Of a stretch of 64,000 nucleotides of DNA, positions 49,170-58,503 are shown in pieces. This DNA comes from Actinobacteria bacterium OV320 (GTDB lineage: Bacteria; Actinomycetota; Actinomycetes; Streptomycetales; Streptomycetaceae): positions 822,188 through 886,187 of the forward strand of contig LJCX01000027.1 in NCBI GenBank assembly GCA_001298545.1, in the 5' to 3' direction. The number at the start of each line of letters is the position of its first letter. Position 1 is the stretch's first letter. The notes beneath the pieces are model-generated. The model made no database searches. It was given only the letters and a program-made list of their open reading frames with translations, and was not told the origin of the DNA. The position numbers were made by a program, and so were the translations under genes.

Positions 49170-49230
49170 GCCGGCGGTACGGGCACCCGGGTCCGGCATG
49201 CGTTGCCGTGCCCGGGTCCGTACCGCCGGC
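49170..49230. terminator. Large hairpin between the DUF6980-like and GH2 genes
   Basis: GCCGGCGGTACGG starting at 49170 pairs with the complement ending at 49230; with one bulge the pairing continues through ACCCGGG and CGGCA to a TGCGT loop. It lies between two convergent genes and can end both transcripts. Confidence 0.75.
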
Positions 49231-49292
49231 AGGGTGGAACCCGTGGAGCGGTAGAACAGTTGAGTGGTAGAGCGCTGGAGCGGGGGAAGCGG

Positions 49293-52200
49293 TTACTCGG
49301 AGGTTGCCGTGAGCCTCCGGGACGCGGACGTCGCCTTGTCCACGTCGGTCAACGGCCGGAGCCGGTAGGTGTACGCGTAGTCGCGGTCGGCGAACAGCTT
49401 GTACTCGTCGTGGGTGTGCGCGCCCCAGCTGTTGTCTCCGCCGACGCCCATCTGCCGGTGGTTCAGGCGCAGTACGACCTCCTTGCGAGGGGTGAGCTGG
49501 TAGTCGTGGCGGGCTCCGACGGACAGGTCCTCGGGAGTGAAGTGCGAGGCGTTGAACTCCAGCAGCGGCTCCCCGGAGACCAGCAGGCCGGTGCCGTCGC
49601 CGTCGGTGAGGGCCACCCAGCGGACGTCCGTCTTGTTGCCGTTCTCCTGGGGCCGCAGATAGGAGGTCCACTGCCCGGTGACGGTGCCGGAGTACCGGCC
49701 CACGTCGGTGGCGTCGTTGCGGTCCCAGTGGTTCTCCTCGGGACCGCGGCCGTAGTAGTGCAGCTTCTCCAGGCGGGCGGGCAGGAACAGCAGCGTGCCG
49801 ACCTCCGGGATGTACGGCAGGGAGGCGGCGCCCGGGTGCAAGGTGTTGTCGACCTTGATCTCACCGTTTCCGAAAACGGTGTAGGTGGTGGTGTACGTCG
49901 ATTCCGTCGTGGTGGGCAGCGTGCCGGCCACCTTGATCTCCACGGCCCGGTCCCGCAGCGCCCGCACGCTCACGCCGGTGACCTTGCGACGCGCACCGGC
50001 ATCGCGCCAGGTCTGGTTGCGGGTGTGCTGCCCGTTTCCGCGGTCGTTGTCGGTGGGGGCACGCCAGAAGTTGGGGGCCGGTCCCGAGGAGATCAGCCGG
50101 GTGCCGTCGGCCTCGTAGGAGGTGATGACGCCGGTCGCCTTGTCGACGGTGACCGAGAAGTTCCTGCCCTTGACGGTGACCGATCCGGCGCTGTCCCGGT
50201 GGCTGAGCGCCGGGACGCCGGCCAGGGGCACGGGCGTGACGGCGGGGCTCCCGGCGTCGACGGCGAGTTGCTGCCTCGCCACCTCGAAGCCGGACTTCGC
50301 CCACTTCGTCGTCTCCCTGGTGGTGAACGACAGTTGGAGGAAGTACTCGGCGCCCGGCGCCGGTCGGCCGGGCAGTTCGAAGGGCACCGTGATGTCCTTG
50401 CTCGACAGCGCGGCCACATCGAGTTGGGCACGGCTCAGCTTCCCGCGCCGGACCACTTCCCCGTCCCGCACGAGTTCCCAACGGCCGTCGAATTCACGGA
50501 GGTTGGTGAACAGGTACTCGTTGGTGAGGGTGACCGCCGCTCCGGGCGCGAGGAGGCCGCCGGAGGCCGGGGCGGCCCCCACGGCCTGGTAGATCCGCTT
50601 GACCTCGGCGGACTTGCCGGTGGCCCCGCGGTCGGCGGTGACGATGCCGTCGCCGGAGAACGCCCCGTCGTTGGGGTTGTCGCCCCAGTCGCCCCCGTAG
50701 GCGCGGAACGACTTCTCGCGCGGGCGTTTCTCGGTGAGGCCGACGGTGGCGGCGTCGAACCAGAACCGTACGCCGTCGTCGCCGGGACCACGGCCGGCAA
50801 AGGCCAGTTCGGCCGCGCTCAACGCCCGGGCGTACACGCGTGCCCGGCGGACGGTGCCGCTGAACTCCCGGGTCGGGTTGTCGACGTCGGTGGCCAGGGA
50901 CAGCGGCGCGGTGTTGTCGGCGGGACGCACCGTGGTGGTGCGGGTGGCCCGGACCACACCGTCGACATACAGGGTCAGCGTGCCCGCCGCCGCGTCGAAG
51001 ACACCGGCGACCTGGTGCTCGGAGCCGGTCCAGTCGCCCGGCAGTGCCCAGCTCGCGGTGATCCACTGGCCGCTGCCGTAGATGAAGAACTCGAGGGTCC
51101 TGTTCGTCTGCTTCAGGGCGTACTGGGTGTCGCCCTTGGCGAGGATCGGCTGGTGGTAACCGGTTACGTGCGGAGTGATCCAGGCTTCCAGCGTGAGGGA
51201 GCCGGTGAGGTCCAACGATGCGTCGCGGGCGAAAACGGTTCCGCCCGCGATGCCCTCGTCGCGGGTGAAGGTGCCGCTGGAGGCGATGAGCTCGCCCCGG
51301 AGCGCGGCGGGCCCGGCCTCGGTGAGCAGCTTGCGGACGGGGGTGGGCCAGTCGAGGGCCTGGTCGACGAAGTCCCAGATCCAGCCGCCCTGGAGCACCT
51401 CGTGACGGCGGATCAGGTCCCAGTACTTCTTGAAGTTCCCGCTGGAGTTCCCCATCGCGTGGGAGTACTCGATCATCACGTACGGCCGGGTGTCGCTCGT
51501 GTCCCGAGCCCGGGCCTCGACGCGGGCGGGAGTGTCGTACATCTCGGAGCGGATGTCGCTGATCCCCGGGCGGTCGTCGCCCTCGTACTGGATGACGCGG
51601 GTGGTGTCGTAGGAGCGGATCCAGTCGTGCATGGCGTTGAACGTGGTGCCGCCGCCGGCCTCGTTGCCGAGGGACCAGATGACGACCGACGCGTGGTTCT
51701 TGTCGCGGTGGACCATGTTCTGGGCGCGGGCCACGCACGCCGTCGTCCACTCGGCGTGGTTGCCGGGGTACTCGCCCCGGATGCCGTGGGTCTCGAGGTT
51801 GGTCTCGTCCACGAGGTACAGGCCGTACTCGTCGGCCAGCTCCAGCCAGAGCGGGTTGTTGGGGTAGTGCGAGGTGCGGACGGTGTTGATGTTCAGCCGC
51901 TTGATGATCCCGATGTCCTCGACGAGGTCGGCGCGGGTGAGGGCCGAGCCGCGGGTCGGGTGCATCTCGTGCCGGTTGGTGCCCCGGAAGGAGACCGGCT
52001 TGCCGTTGATGCGCATCAGGCCGTCCTTCAGCGCGAACTCGCGCAGGCCCACGCGGTGGGAAAGGGTTTCGATCACCTTTCCGGACGGGTCGCGCAGCCG
52101 GAGCACGGCCGTGTAGAGGTACGGATGTTCGGCCGACCACAGGCGCGGCGCGGGCACGGCCTTCGCGGCCTGTACGGCCGTCTCCTCCCCGGCGCCGAGC

Positions 52201-53225
52201 GCGACGGCCTGTTGCAGGGGCCGGGGCCACACCGGATGCCCGCCCGCGTCGTACAGCTGGGTCTCGACGGAGTAGCGGCCGGCGCCCTGTCCGCCGTAGT
52301 CCCGCACGCTCGCGGTGACCGACAGCTGGGCCGCCTCGTGGTCGTCGCTCAGCGGGGTGTCCAGCCTGAAGTCACGCAGGTGCACGGCCGGTGTGGAGTA
52401 CAGGTAGACCGAGCGGAAGATACCGCTCAGCCGGATCATGTCCTGGTCCTCCAGCCAGTCGCCGTCCGAGTAGCGGTAGACCTCCACCGCGATCTGGTTG
52501 GTGCCCGGCTTGAGGTGCGGGGTGATGTCGTACTCGGCGGGGTCGTAGGAATCCTCGTGGTAACCGACCAACTCGCCGTTGATCCACACGTAGTGGGCGG
52601 ACTTGACCCCTTCGAAGTGAAGGAACGTCCGCCGTCCCGCCCAGCCGCGCGGGACCGTGAAGGTACGCCGGTACTGGCCCACGGGGTTGTAGCGGGTGGG
52701 GGCGGCCGGCGGCTGCGCCTCCTCCCCCAGCCCGTTGGCGCCCCACCACGGGTAGGTGATGTTGATGTAGATCGGGCGGTCGTGACCGTGCAACTGCCAG
52801 GCGGCCGGAACCGGGATGGTGTCCCAGGCGCTGTCGTCGACATCGGTGCGGTGGAAGTCGGGGTCCCGGTCGTCCGGACGGTCGGCGTGGGCGAACTTCC
52901 ACGTGCCGTCGAGGCTCAGCCGGTACGGCGAGCGGGTGCGGTCGGCGGCGAGGGCCTGGGCGAGATCCGCGTACGGCATGAGGGTGGTGTGCGGGGCTTC
53001 GGTACCGAGCCGGAAGACGTCGATGGCGCCGTTCCACTCCGGGGTGCCGTCCGCCGCGACGGCCCGGTGGGCGGTGGACGGCGCGGACAGGGCGAGCGCG
53101 CCGAGGACGGCGGCCGACCCTTCGAGCAGACGACGACGGCTGACGACCGTCCGCCGGGGGTGGTCCGGTTCCACCCGCTGGGGGCGGTCCGGCCGGTCCA
53201 TGGACGACACATGCGGGTGCGACAT
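49293..53225 (-). CDS. Tat-exported glycoside hydrolase family 2 (LacZ-like) with LamG insertion
   Basis: A 1310-residue secreted glycosidase. A twin-arginine signal (VVSRRRLLEGSAAVLGALAL) begins after a 25-residue lead. Sugar-binding and sandwich domains come next, then the TIM barrel with acid/base Glu in WSLGNEAGGGTTF (about residue 520) and nucleophile Glu in MIEYSHAMGNSSG (about 588). Between FVDQALDW (about 620) and AYGGDWGDNPNDG (about 842) a LamG/concanavalin-like domain is inserted (TLEAWITPHVTGYHQPILAK, TLTLYVDGVVRA). The C-terminal bGal small-chain-like part follows (FWRAPTDNDRGN, YYGRGPEENHWDR). ATG 53225 is preferred: AGGAAGG lies eight bases upstream. Confidence 0.92.
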   Translation of the reverse strand: MSHPHVSSMDRPDRPQRVEPDHPRRTVVSRRRLLEGSAAVLGALALSAPSTAHRAVAADGTPEWNGAIDVFRLGTEAPHTTLMPYADLAQALAADRTRSPYRLSLDGTWKFAHADRPDDRDPDFHRTDVDDSAWDTIPVPAAWQLHGHDRPIYINITYPWWGANGLGEEAQPPAAPTRYNPVGQYRRTFTVPRGWAGRRTFLHFEGVKSAHYVWINGELVGYHEDSYDPAEYDITPHLKPGTNQIAVEVYRYSDGDWLEDQDMIRLSGIFRSVYLYSTPAVHLRDFRLDTPLSDDHEAAQLSVTASVRDYGGQGAGRYSVETQLYDAGGHPVWPRPLQQAVALGAGEETAVQAAKAVPAPRLWSAEHPYLYTAVLRLRDPSGKVIETLSHRVGLREFALKDGLMRINGKPVSFRGTNRHEMHPTRGSALTRADLVEDIGIIKRLNINTVRTSHYPNNPLWLELADEYGLYLVDETNLETHGIRGEYPGNHAEWTTACVARAQNMVHRDKNHASVVIWSLGNEAGGGTTFNAMHDWIRSYDTTRVIQYEGDDRPGISDIRSEMYDTPARVEARARDTSDTRPYVMIEYSHAMGNSSGNFKKYWDLIRRHEVLQGGWIWDFVDQALDWPTPVRKLLTEAGPAALRGELIASSGTFTRDEGIAGGTVFARDASLDLTGSLTLEAWITPHVTGYHQPILAKGDTQYALKQTNRTLEFFIYGSGQWITASWALPGDWTGSEHQVAGVFDAAAGTLTLYVDGVVRATRTTTVRPADNTAPLSLATDVDNPTREFSGTVRRARVYARALSAAELAFAGRGPGDDGVRFWFDAATVGLTEKRPREKSFRAYGGDWGDNPNDGAFSGDGIVTADRGATGKSAEVKRIYQAVGAAPASGGLLAPGAAVTLTNEYLFTNLREFDGRWELVRDGEVVRRGKLSRAQLDVAALSSKDITVPFELPGRPAPGAEYFLQLSFTTRETTKWAKSGFEVARQQLAVDAGSPAVTPVPLAGVPALSHRDSAGSVTVKGRNFSVTVDKATGVITSYEADGTRLISSGPAPNFWRAPTDNDRGNGQHTRNQTWRDAGARRKVTGVSVRALRDRAVEIKVAGTLPTTTESTYTTTYTVFGNGEIKVDNTLHPGAASLPYIPEVGTLLFLPARLEKLHYYGRGPEENHWDRNDATDVGRYSGTVTGQWTSYLRPQENGNKTDVRWVALTDGDGTGLLVSGEPLLEFNASHFTPEDLSVGARHDYQLTPRKEVVLRLNHRQMGVGGDNSWGAHTHDEYKLFADRDYAYTYRLRPLTDVDKATSASRRLTATSE

Positions 53226-53231
53226 GACCAC

Positions 53232-53404
53232 GACCTTCCTCGGGGCGACCCGTGCGGCTTCGCACGGACGGAGGGTGCGTCAGATCTTGTCCACTCCTGT
53301 TGAAAAAACGAACATAGACGCGCCGCGATGACCGAATATCAACTCTCTTCGGCGCAACGCCACTTGGTACCCGCGCCTCCCACGGGCTTTATTGGTGACT
53401 CCCG
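53232..53404. promoter_or_regulatory. Upstream region of the GH2 gene, lower in GC
   Basis: The 173-base gap between nasA and the GH2 gene contains an AT-richer stretch (about 53300-53340) with TTGAAAAAACGAACATAG and, on the minus strand, a TTTTTTCAACAGG region. It is the expected promoter of the GH2 gene. No operator could be assigned. Confidence 0.4.
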
Positions 53405-56400
53405 TCAGTACACGTCCCGCACGTACCGCTTGTCGGAGGCCAGCTGCTTCACATAGGCCGCCGCCTCCGGCTCACTCAGGCCGCCGTGCTGGACCGCGAC
53501 GTCACGCAGGGCCAGGTCGACGTCCTTGGCCATCCTGGAGGCGTCGCCGCAGACGTAGAAGTGGGCGCCGTCCTGGAGCCAGGACCACAGGTGCGAGCCG
53601 TGCTCGCGGATCCGGTCCTGGACGTAGACCTTGGCGCGCTGGTCACGGGAGAAGGCGGTGTCCAGACGGGCGAGGGTGCCGTCGTCCAGGAGGGCGGCCA
53701 GCTCCTCCTCGTAGTAGAAGTCCGTCGCCCGGTGCTGCTCGCCGAAGAACAGCCAGTTGGGAGCCCGGTGCCCACGCGCCCGGCGCTCCTGGAGGAAGCC
53801 GACGAAAGGCGCCACGCCGGTGCCGGGGCCGACCATCACCATCGGGGTGGCCGGGTCGGCCGGCGGCCGGAAGTGCGGGGAGCGCTGCACATGGACGGCC
53901 ACCTCGGTGCCGGGCTCGGCGTCGGCGAGGAAGGGCGAGCAGACGCCCTGCCGGGGGCGGCCTGCCAGGTTCTCGTACCGCACGACGGAAACGGTGAGCG
54001 AGACGAGGTGGGGGTCGGTCAGCGGGCTGGACGAGATGGAGTACAACCGCGGCTGCAGCCGCCCCAGCAGCTCGGCCCACTCCTGCGCGTCGGCGCGGAC
54101 ACCGAACTCGGCGGCCACGTCGACGGCCTGGCGGCCCCAGGACCACTTCGCCAGCTCGCCCTTGTTGTCGGGGCGCAGCAGCTTGCGCAGTTCACGCGGG
54201 TCACGGGTGCGGTCGGCGGTGAAGCGCAGCAGGGCGGGGGTGATCCGGGTGATGTCGAGGTGACGCAGGAAGGCCTCCCCGAGAGCGACCTCACCGACGC
54301 CGTTCACCTGCACGCGCGCGTGCGCGTCGAGGCCCGTGACGCTCAGCCACTCCGCCACCACGTCCGGGGAGTTGAGGGGGCGTACGCCCAGGGCGTCGCC
54401 CGCCTCGTAGACGAGCGGGGTCTCGCTGTCGCGGGTGTCGAAGGTGAAGCGGCGTACCTCCTTGCCGGAGCCCGGCAGGCTCAGCAACCGGTTGCCGGTC
54501 AGACGCGCGACGACGGGAGCGGGGCGTTTGGGGCGGGGCGCGGCGGGCGCCTTCGGCACGGCGACGGAAACGGTTTCCGCAACGGTCACCGGTGCCTGAG
54601 CGGTGACCGGAATCCGGGTGGCAGGAGCGGACCCCGTGGCCGGGACCTGGCCGCCGTCCGGGGCCGCGGGCGCCGGTTCCGTGGCCTCCTTCAGGGCGGT
54701 GGCCACCTGGTCGAGCCAGGCCTCCGCCTCCGTCTCGTAGTCCGGCTCGCAGTCGGTGCGGGGGGCCAGGCGGACCGCGCCGAGTTCGTCCAGCCGCCGG
54801 TCCAGCCGCCGGCCGTGCCCGCAGAAGTCGTCGTACGAGGAGTCCCCGAAGGCGAGGACGGCGTAGCGGTGGCCTTCCAGACGGCCGGTGTCCAGCGCGT
54901 CCAGGCCGTCCCAGAAGCCGGCGCCGTTGTCGGGGGCGTCACCGTCGCCGAAGGTGCTGGTGATCAGCAGCAGGTCGGCGTCGGAGGGCAGCGCGGCGGG
55001 GTCGGCCTCGTCCATGGCGACGAGGGACGCCGGGTGCCCGCCCGCGGTGAGCCGCTCGGCGGTGGTGGTGGCGAAGTCCTCGGCGTTGCCGGTCTGCGAG
55101 GCCCACAGGATGACGACCCGGCGCGCCGGGGCCTGCGCCGATGTGGCGGTGACGGCGGCGGTGCGGGAGTACATGCCGGCGAGGGTGCCGTTGACCCACA
55201 GCGCGTGCTCGGGGCTGAACGGCGCGTCCGCCGGCAGCACCGGCACCCCGGGGGCTCCGGCCGGGATCCCGGCGAGGAAACCGACCAGGTACTGCCGTTC
55301 GCGCTCGGTCAGGACCGGCGGCGGGGCCGGGCGCAGACCGAAGACCTCGGCCGCGGCGGGCAGGACCGCGGTCGGTACGAGCACGGCTCCGGGCCCTTCC
55401 GGCACCGGGGTCCGGGTGCCCGGCGCGGTCCCGAGCGGGTTCTCCGGCGTCGGCGCCTCCGTGGCCGGCGGCTGCACGGTAACCGGTGTCGACACCTTTG
55501 TCAGGGAGACCGCGCACACCTTCAGCTCGGGCTGGAAGGACAGCGGGTCGACGGCGTCGCTGGTGACCGCGTTGACGCTGAGGTACTCGCCGAACAGGTC
55601 GTTCCAGTGGAACGGCGCGAAACAGGAGCCGGGCAGGACGCGGTCGGTGACGACGGCGGGCAGCACGGCCCGGCCGCGCCGCGAGGCGACCTCGACGGAG
55701 TCGCCGTCGGATACACCGAGCGCGGCGGCGTCCTCGGGGTGCACCTCCACGAACGGGCCGGGATCCAGCTTGTTGAGCTTGGCCACCCTCCCGGTCTTGG
55801 TCAGGGTGTGCCACTGGTGCTGGAGGCGGCCGGTGTTCAGGAAGAACGGGTAGTCGTCGTCCGGCATCTCGGCGGGCGGGACATGCGGACGCGGGTGGAA
55901 GACCGCGCGGCCGGAAGCCGTGGGAAAGGTGAGCGAGCCGTCGTCGTTCACATAGCGGATCGGGTTGCGGTCGGGGCCGTCGGCGGTGGCCGCCGGCCAC
56001 TGCACGGGGGTGGCACGCAGCCGGTCGTAGGTCACTCCGCGCAGGTCGTAGCCGGTCTGCGGGTTGTGGGCGCGCTTGATCTCCTCGAAGATCTGCTCGG
56101 CGGTGTCGTAGGTGAAGCCGCTTTCGTAACCCATGGCGCGGGCGACGGCCGCGATGAGCCGCCAGTCCGCCATGGCCTCGCCGGGCGGGTCGGCGGCGGG
56201 CCGGGCAAGGGTGAGGTTGCGCTCGCTGTTGATGAGGACGCCCTCGGTCTCGGTCCACATCGCACCCGGCAGGACAACATCGGCGTAAGCGTTTGTCTCG
56301 GTTTCGGCGAAGACGTCCTGCGCGACGACGAACTCGGCGGCCTCCAGCCCCTCGATGACCGTCCTGCGGTTGGCGACGGAGGCGACCGGGTTGGTGCAGA

Positions 56401-57649
56401 TGATCCAGCAGGCCTTGATGTCGCCCTCGGCCATCTTCCGGAACATCTCGACGGTGCCCTTGCCGACGCCGTCGGCCCTGATCGTGCCCGGCTCGAGCCC
56501 CCACAGTTCCTCGACGAAGGCACGGTCGCCCTCGACGAGAACGGAGCGCTGGCCGGGCAGCCCCGGGCCCATGTAACCCATTTCCCGGCCGCCCATGGCG
56601 TTGGGCTGTCCGGTGAGGGAGAAGGGGCCGCTGCCCGGGCGGCAGATCCTGCCGGTGGCGAGGTGGAGGTTGATGAGCGCGTTGGTGTTCCAGGTGCCGT
56701 GCGTGGACTGGTTGAGGCCCATCGTCCAGCAGCTGGTCCACTCCCCCGCCTCACCGATCAGCCGGGCCGCCGTGCGGAGGTCGTCCTCCGGTATGCCGGT
56801 GATCTCGGCGACCGTCGCGGGCGCGTAGTCGGCGAGGAACTCCGGCATGGCCTCCCAGCCCTCGGTGTACGCGGCGACGAAGTCGGGGTCGGTGTGACCG
56901 TTCTCGTGCAGGAGGTGGAGCAGGCCGTTGAGGAGGGCGAGGTCGGTGCCCGGCGCGACCTGGAGGAACAGGTCGGCCTTCGCGGCCGTGGCGGTGCGGC
57001 GCGGGTCGACGACGATCAGCTTGGCGCCCGCCTTCACCCGGTCCATCATCCGGAGGAACAGGATCGGGTGGCAGTCGGCCATGTTGGAACCGATGACGAG
57101 GAAGACGTCCGCCCTGTCGAGGTCCTCGTAGGAGCCTGGCGGACCGTCGGCGCCGAGAGAAAGCTTGTAACCGGTTCCGGCGCTTGCCATGCAGAGTCGG
57201 GAGTTCGACTCGATCTGGTTGGTACGCAGGTAACCCTTGGCCAGCTTGTTCGCCAGGTACTGCGCTTCGAGACTCATCTGACCGGACACGTAGAGGGCGA
57301 CCGCGTCGGGGCCGTGCTCGTCGACGATCGCCCGCAGCCGTCGTGCCGTCTCGGCGATCGCCTCGTCCACGGGGGCGGGCTCGGGTTCCGCGCCGCGGTC
57401 CGGACGGACGAGCGCGCCGGCCAGTCGGCCTGGCGCGGCGAGCATGTCGGCGGTGGTCGCGCCCTTGGTGCACAGCCGGCCGAAGTTCGCCGGGTGCTGC
57501 TTGTCGCCGGACGCCTTCAGGACCGTACGGCGCCCGTCCGGTCCGCGGCCGATGTCGAGGAGCATGCCGCAGCCCACACCGCAGTACGAGCAGACCGTGC
57601 GCACCTTCGTCGTGGTCGCGTCGACGGTCCGCGGGTCCAACGCGGCCAC
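53405..57649 (-). CDS. nasA: Assimilatory nitrate reductase fused to a diflavin (CysJ-like) reductase
   Basis: A 1414-residue cytoplasmic enzyme that reduces nitrate to nitrite. Part 1 (about 1-760) is a molybdopterin oxidoreductase with a [4Fe-4S] cluster bound by C20, C23, C27 (CSYCGVGCG) and C60 (GRLCTKG). Part 2 (about 843-985) is a flavodoxin domain (VVILWASQTGNAEDF), then FAD- and NADPH-binding domains with SISSSP and VGPGTGVAPFVGFLQER (about 1273) and the C-terminal YVRDVY. Thus the enzyme carries its own NADPH-fed reductase. The GTG at 57649 is supported by AAAGGGG five bases upstream and starts right before the cluster domain. Nitrogen control by GlnR is typical of the family, not proven here. 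Confidence 0.92.
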   Translation of the reverse strand: MAALDPRTVDATTTKVRTVCSYCGVGCGMLLDIGRGPDGRRTVLKASGDKQHPANFGRLCTKGATTADMLAAPGRLAGALVRPDRGAEPEPAPVDEAIAETARRLRAIVDEHGPDAVALYVSGQMSLEAQYLANKLAKGYLRTNQIESNSRLCMASAGTGYKLSLGADGPPGSYEDLDRADVFLVIGSNMADCHPILFLRMMDRVKAGAKLIVVDPRRTATAAKADLFLQVAPGTDLALLNGLLHLLHENGHTDPDFVAAYTEGWEAMPEFLADYAPATVAEITGIPEDDLRTAARLIGEAGEWTSCWTMGLNQSTHGTWNTNALINLHLATGRICRPGSGPFSLTGQPNAMGGREMGYMGPGLPGQRSVLVEGDRAFVEELWGLEPGTIRADGVGKGTVEMFRKMAEGDIKACWIICTNPVASVANRRTVIEGLEAAEFVVAQDVFAETETNAYADVVLPGAMWTETEGVLINSERNLTLARPAADPPGEAMADWRLIAAVARAMGYESGFTYDTAEQIFEEIKRAHNPQTGYDLRGVTYDRLRATPVQWPAATADGPDRNPIRYVNDDGSLTFPTASGRAVFHPRPHVPPAEMPDDDYPFFLNTGRLQHQWHTLTKTGRVAKLNKLDPGPFVEVHPEDAAALGVSDGDSVEVASRRGRAVLPAVVTDRVLPGSCFAPFHWNDLFGEYLSVNAVTSDAVDPLSFQPELKVCAVSLTKVSTPVTVQPPATEAPTPENPLGTAPGTRTPVPEGPGAVLVPTAVLPAAAEVFGLRPAPPPVLTERERQYLVGFLAGIPAGAPGVPVLPADAPFSPEHALWVNGTLAGMYSRTAAVTATSAQAPARRVVILWASQTGNAEDFATTTAERLTAGGHPASLVAMDEADPAALPSDADLLLITSTFGDGDAPDNGAGFWDGLDALDTGRLEGHRYAVLAFGDSSYDDFCGHGRRLDRRLDELGAVRLAPRTDCEPDYETEAEAWLDQVATALKEATEPAPAAPDGGQVPATGSAPATRIPVTAQAPVTVAETVSVAVPKAPAAPRPKRPAPVVARLTGNRLLSLPGSGKEVRRFTFDTRDSETPLVYEAGDALGVRPLNSPDVVAEWLSVTGLDAHARVQVNGVGEVALGEAFLRHLDITRITPALLRFTADRTRDPRELRKLLRPDNKGELAKWSWGRQAVDVAAEFGVRADAQEWAELLGRLQPRLYSISSSPLTDPHLVSLTVSVVRYENLAGRPRQGVCSPFLADAEPGTEVAVHVQRSPHFRPPADPATPMVMVGPGTGVAPFVGFLQERRARGHRAPNWLFFGEQHRATDFYYEEELAALLDDGTLARLDTAFSRDQRAKVYVQDRIREHGSHLWSWLQDGAHFYVCGDASRMAKDVDLALRDVAVQHGGLSEPEAAAYVKQLASDKRYVRDVY

Positions 57650-58503
57650 GGGCGCCCCTTTCCTTCTGACGATCAGCCTGGTGAGAGCCTCTTGCAAGCC
57701 TCTGTGACGGTACGAACCGTGCATTACGCAGGTGTCTCCCGGACCGGCCGCCAGGAGTTAAGCCCGGCGCACACCGGGGGGCGGGCTGATGTGAGCGAGC
57801 CGCTGCCGCCCGCAGGAGGGCAGGCTATCCGGGGCGGCGGGCGGGGAGGTTCCGTGCGGGGGCGGGGGCGGGGCGGGGTCGGGTTCCGGACGCGTAAGCG
57901 GTTACGGGCCCGTTGTGCGGGGGCGGGGGCCGGGGGTGCGCGTAAGCGGTTACGGATCCGTTGTGCGGGGACGGGGTCCGGGGGTGCGCGTAAGCGGTTA
58001 CGGGCCCGTTGTGCGGGGACGAGGTCCGGGCGCGGGTGTAAGCGGTTACGTTTCCGTTGCGCGGGACAGGTGCCGGGCTCGCACGTAAGCGGTTTCGTCG
58101 CTGCTGGACGGAAACAGGTTCCGGCTTCCTAAGCGGTTACGTCGCCGGTGCGCGGAGCGGGTTGTGGCTTCACAAGCGGTTGCGTTCCCCTTGCGCGAGC
58201 CGTCGGGGTCCGGGCTGCGCGAGGCCACTCCTGCGGCTGCTGGGCATACGACTCGGCCGCCGGGACCGGCGACCGTGGTGATCGGCCGCGCGCCGAGAAC
58301 GGCGGACCCGTGCCCGGCCTCAGCCCTGCCAAGCCCGGTACCTGCGTGCGCCCCCGGCGAGCCGGCGTACGCCGAGCCGGTACGCACGTTCCTCGCGCAC
58401 CGAACAACGGCCACATACAAAGTTGCGGCCCGTTACTTGGTCATGCCCCTGAACGTTTCTCGGGCAGCGGCACACGCGGTGCCGCGGGCGCGACAGGAGA
58501 AAC
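57650..58503. repeat. 854-bp divergent gap with a seven-copy ~48-bp tandem array of GTAAGCGGTTAC
   Basis: No convincing gene is seen. From 57894 a unit of 48, 48, 48, 47, 44 and 43 bases is repeated seven times. Each begins with the palindrome GTAAGCGGTTAC: exact at 57894, 57942, 57990 and 58038; varied at 58085 (GTAAGCGGTTTC), 58129 (CTAAGCGGTTAC) and 58172 (ACAAGCGGTTGC). A GGGCCCGTTGTGCGGGG-like segment follows in the first copies. The four regular copies and three decayed ones suggest expansion. It is between nasA (minus) and the small gene at 58504 (plus). Confidence 0.85.

Noticed and set aside
48717..53303. A 1528-residue open frame on the plus strand opposite the GH2 gene
   Set aside because: No recognisable domains; the minus strand encodes a full GH2 enzyme, and a real plus gene (48805-49155) overlaps it in another frame.
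53486..58132. A 1548-residue open frame on the plus strand opposite nasA
   Set aside because: It is the antisense shadow of nasA, which has clear domains and motifs in the right order; high GC keeps the opposite frame open. Its end through the 48-bp array gives only Arg-rich repeats.
57894..58183. CRISPR array
   Set aside because: The copies have regular 48-bp spacing with similar, not unique, intervening sequence, and there are no cas genes. It is a tandem repeat.
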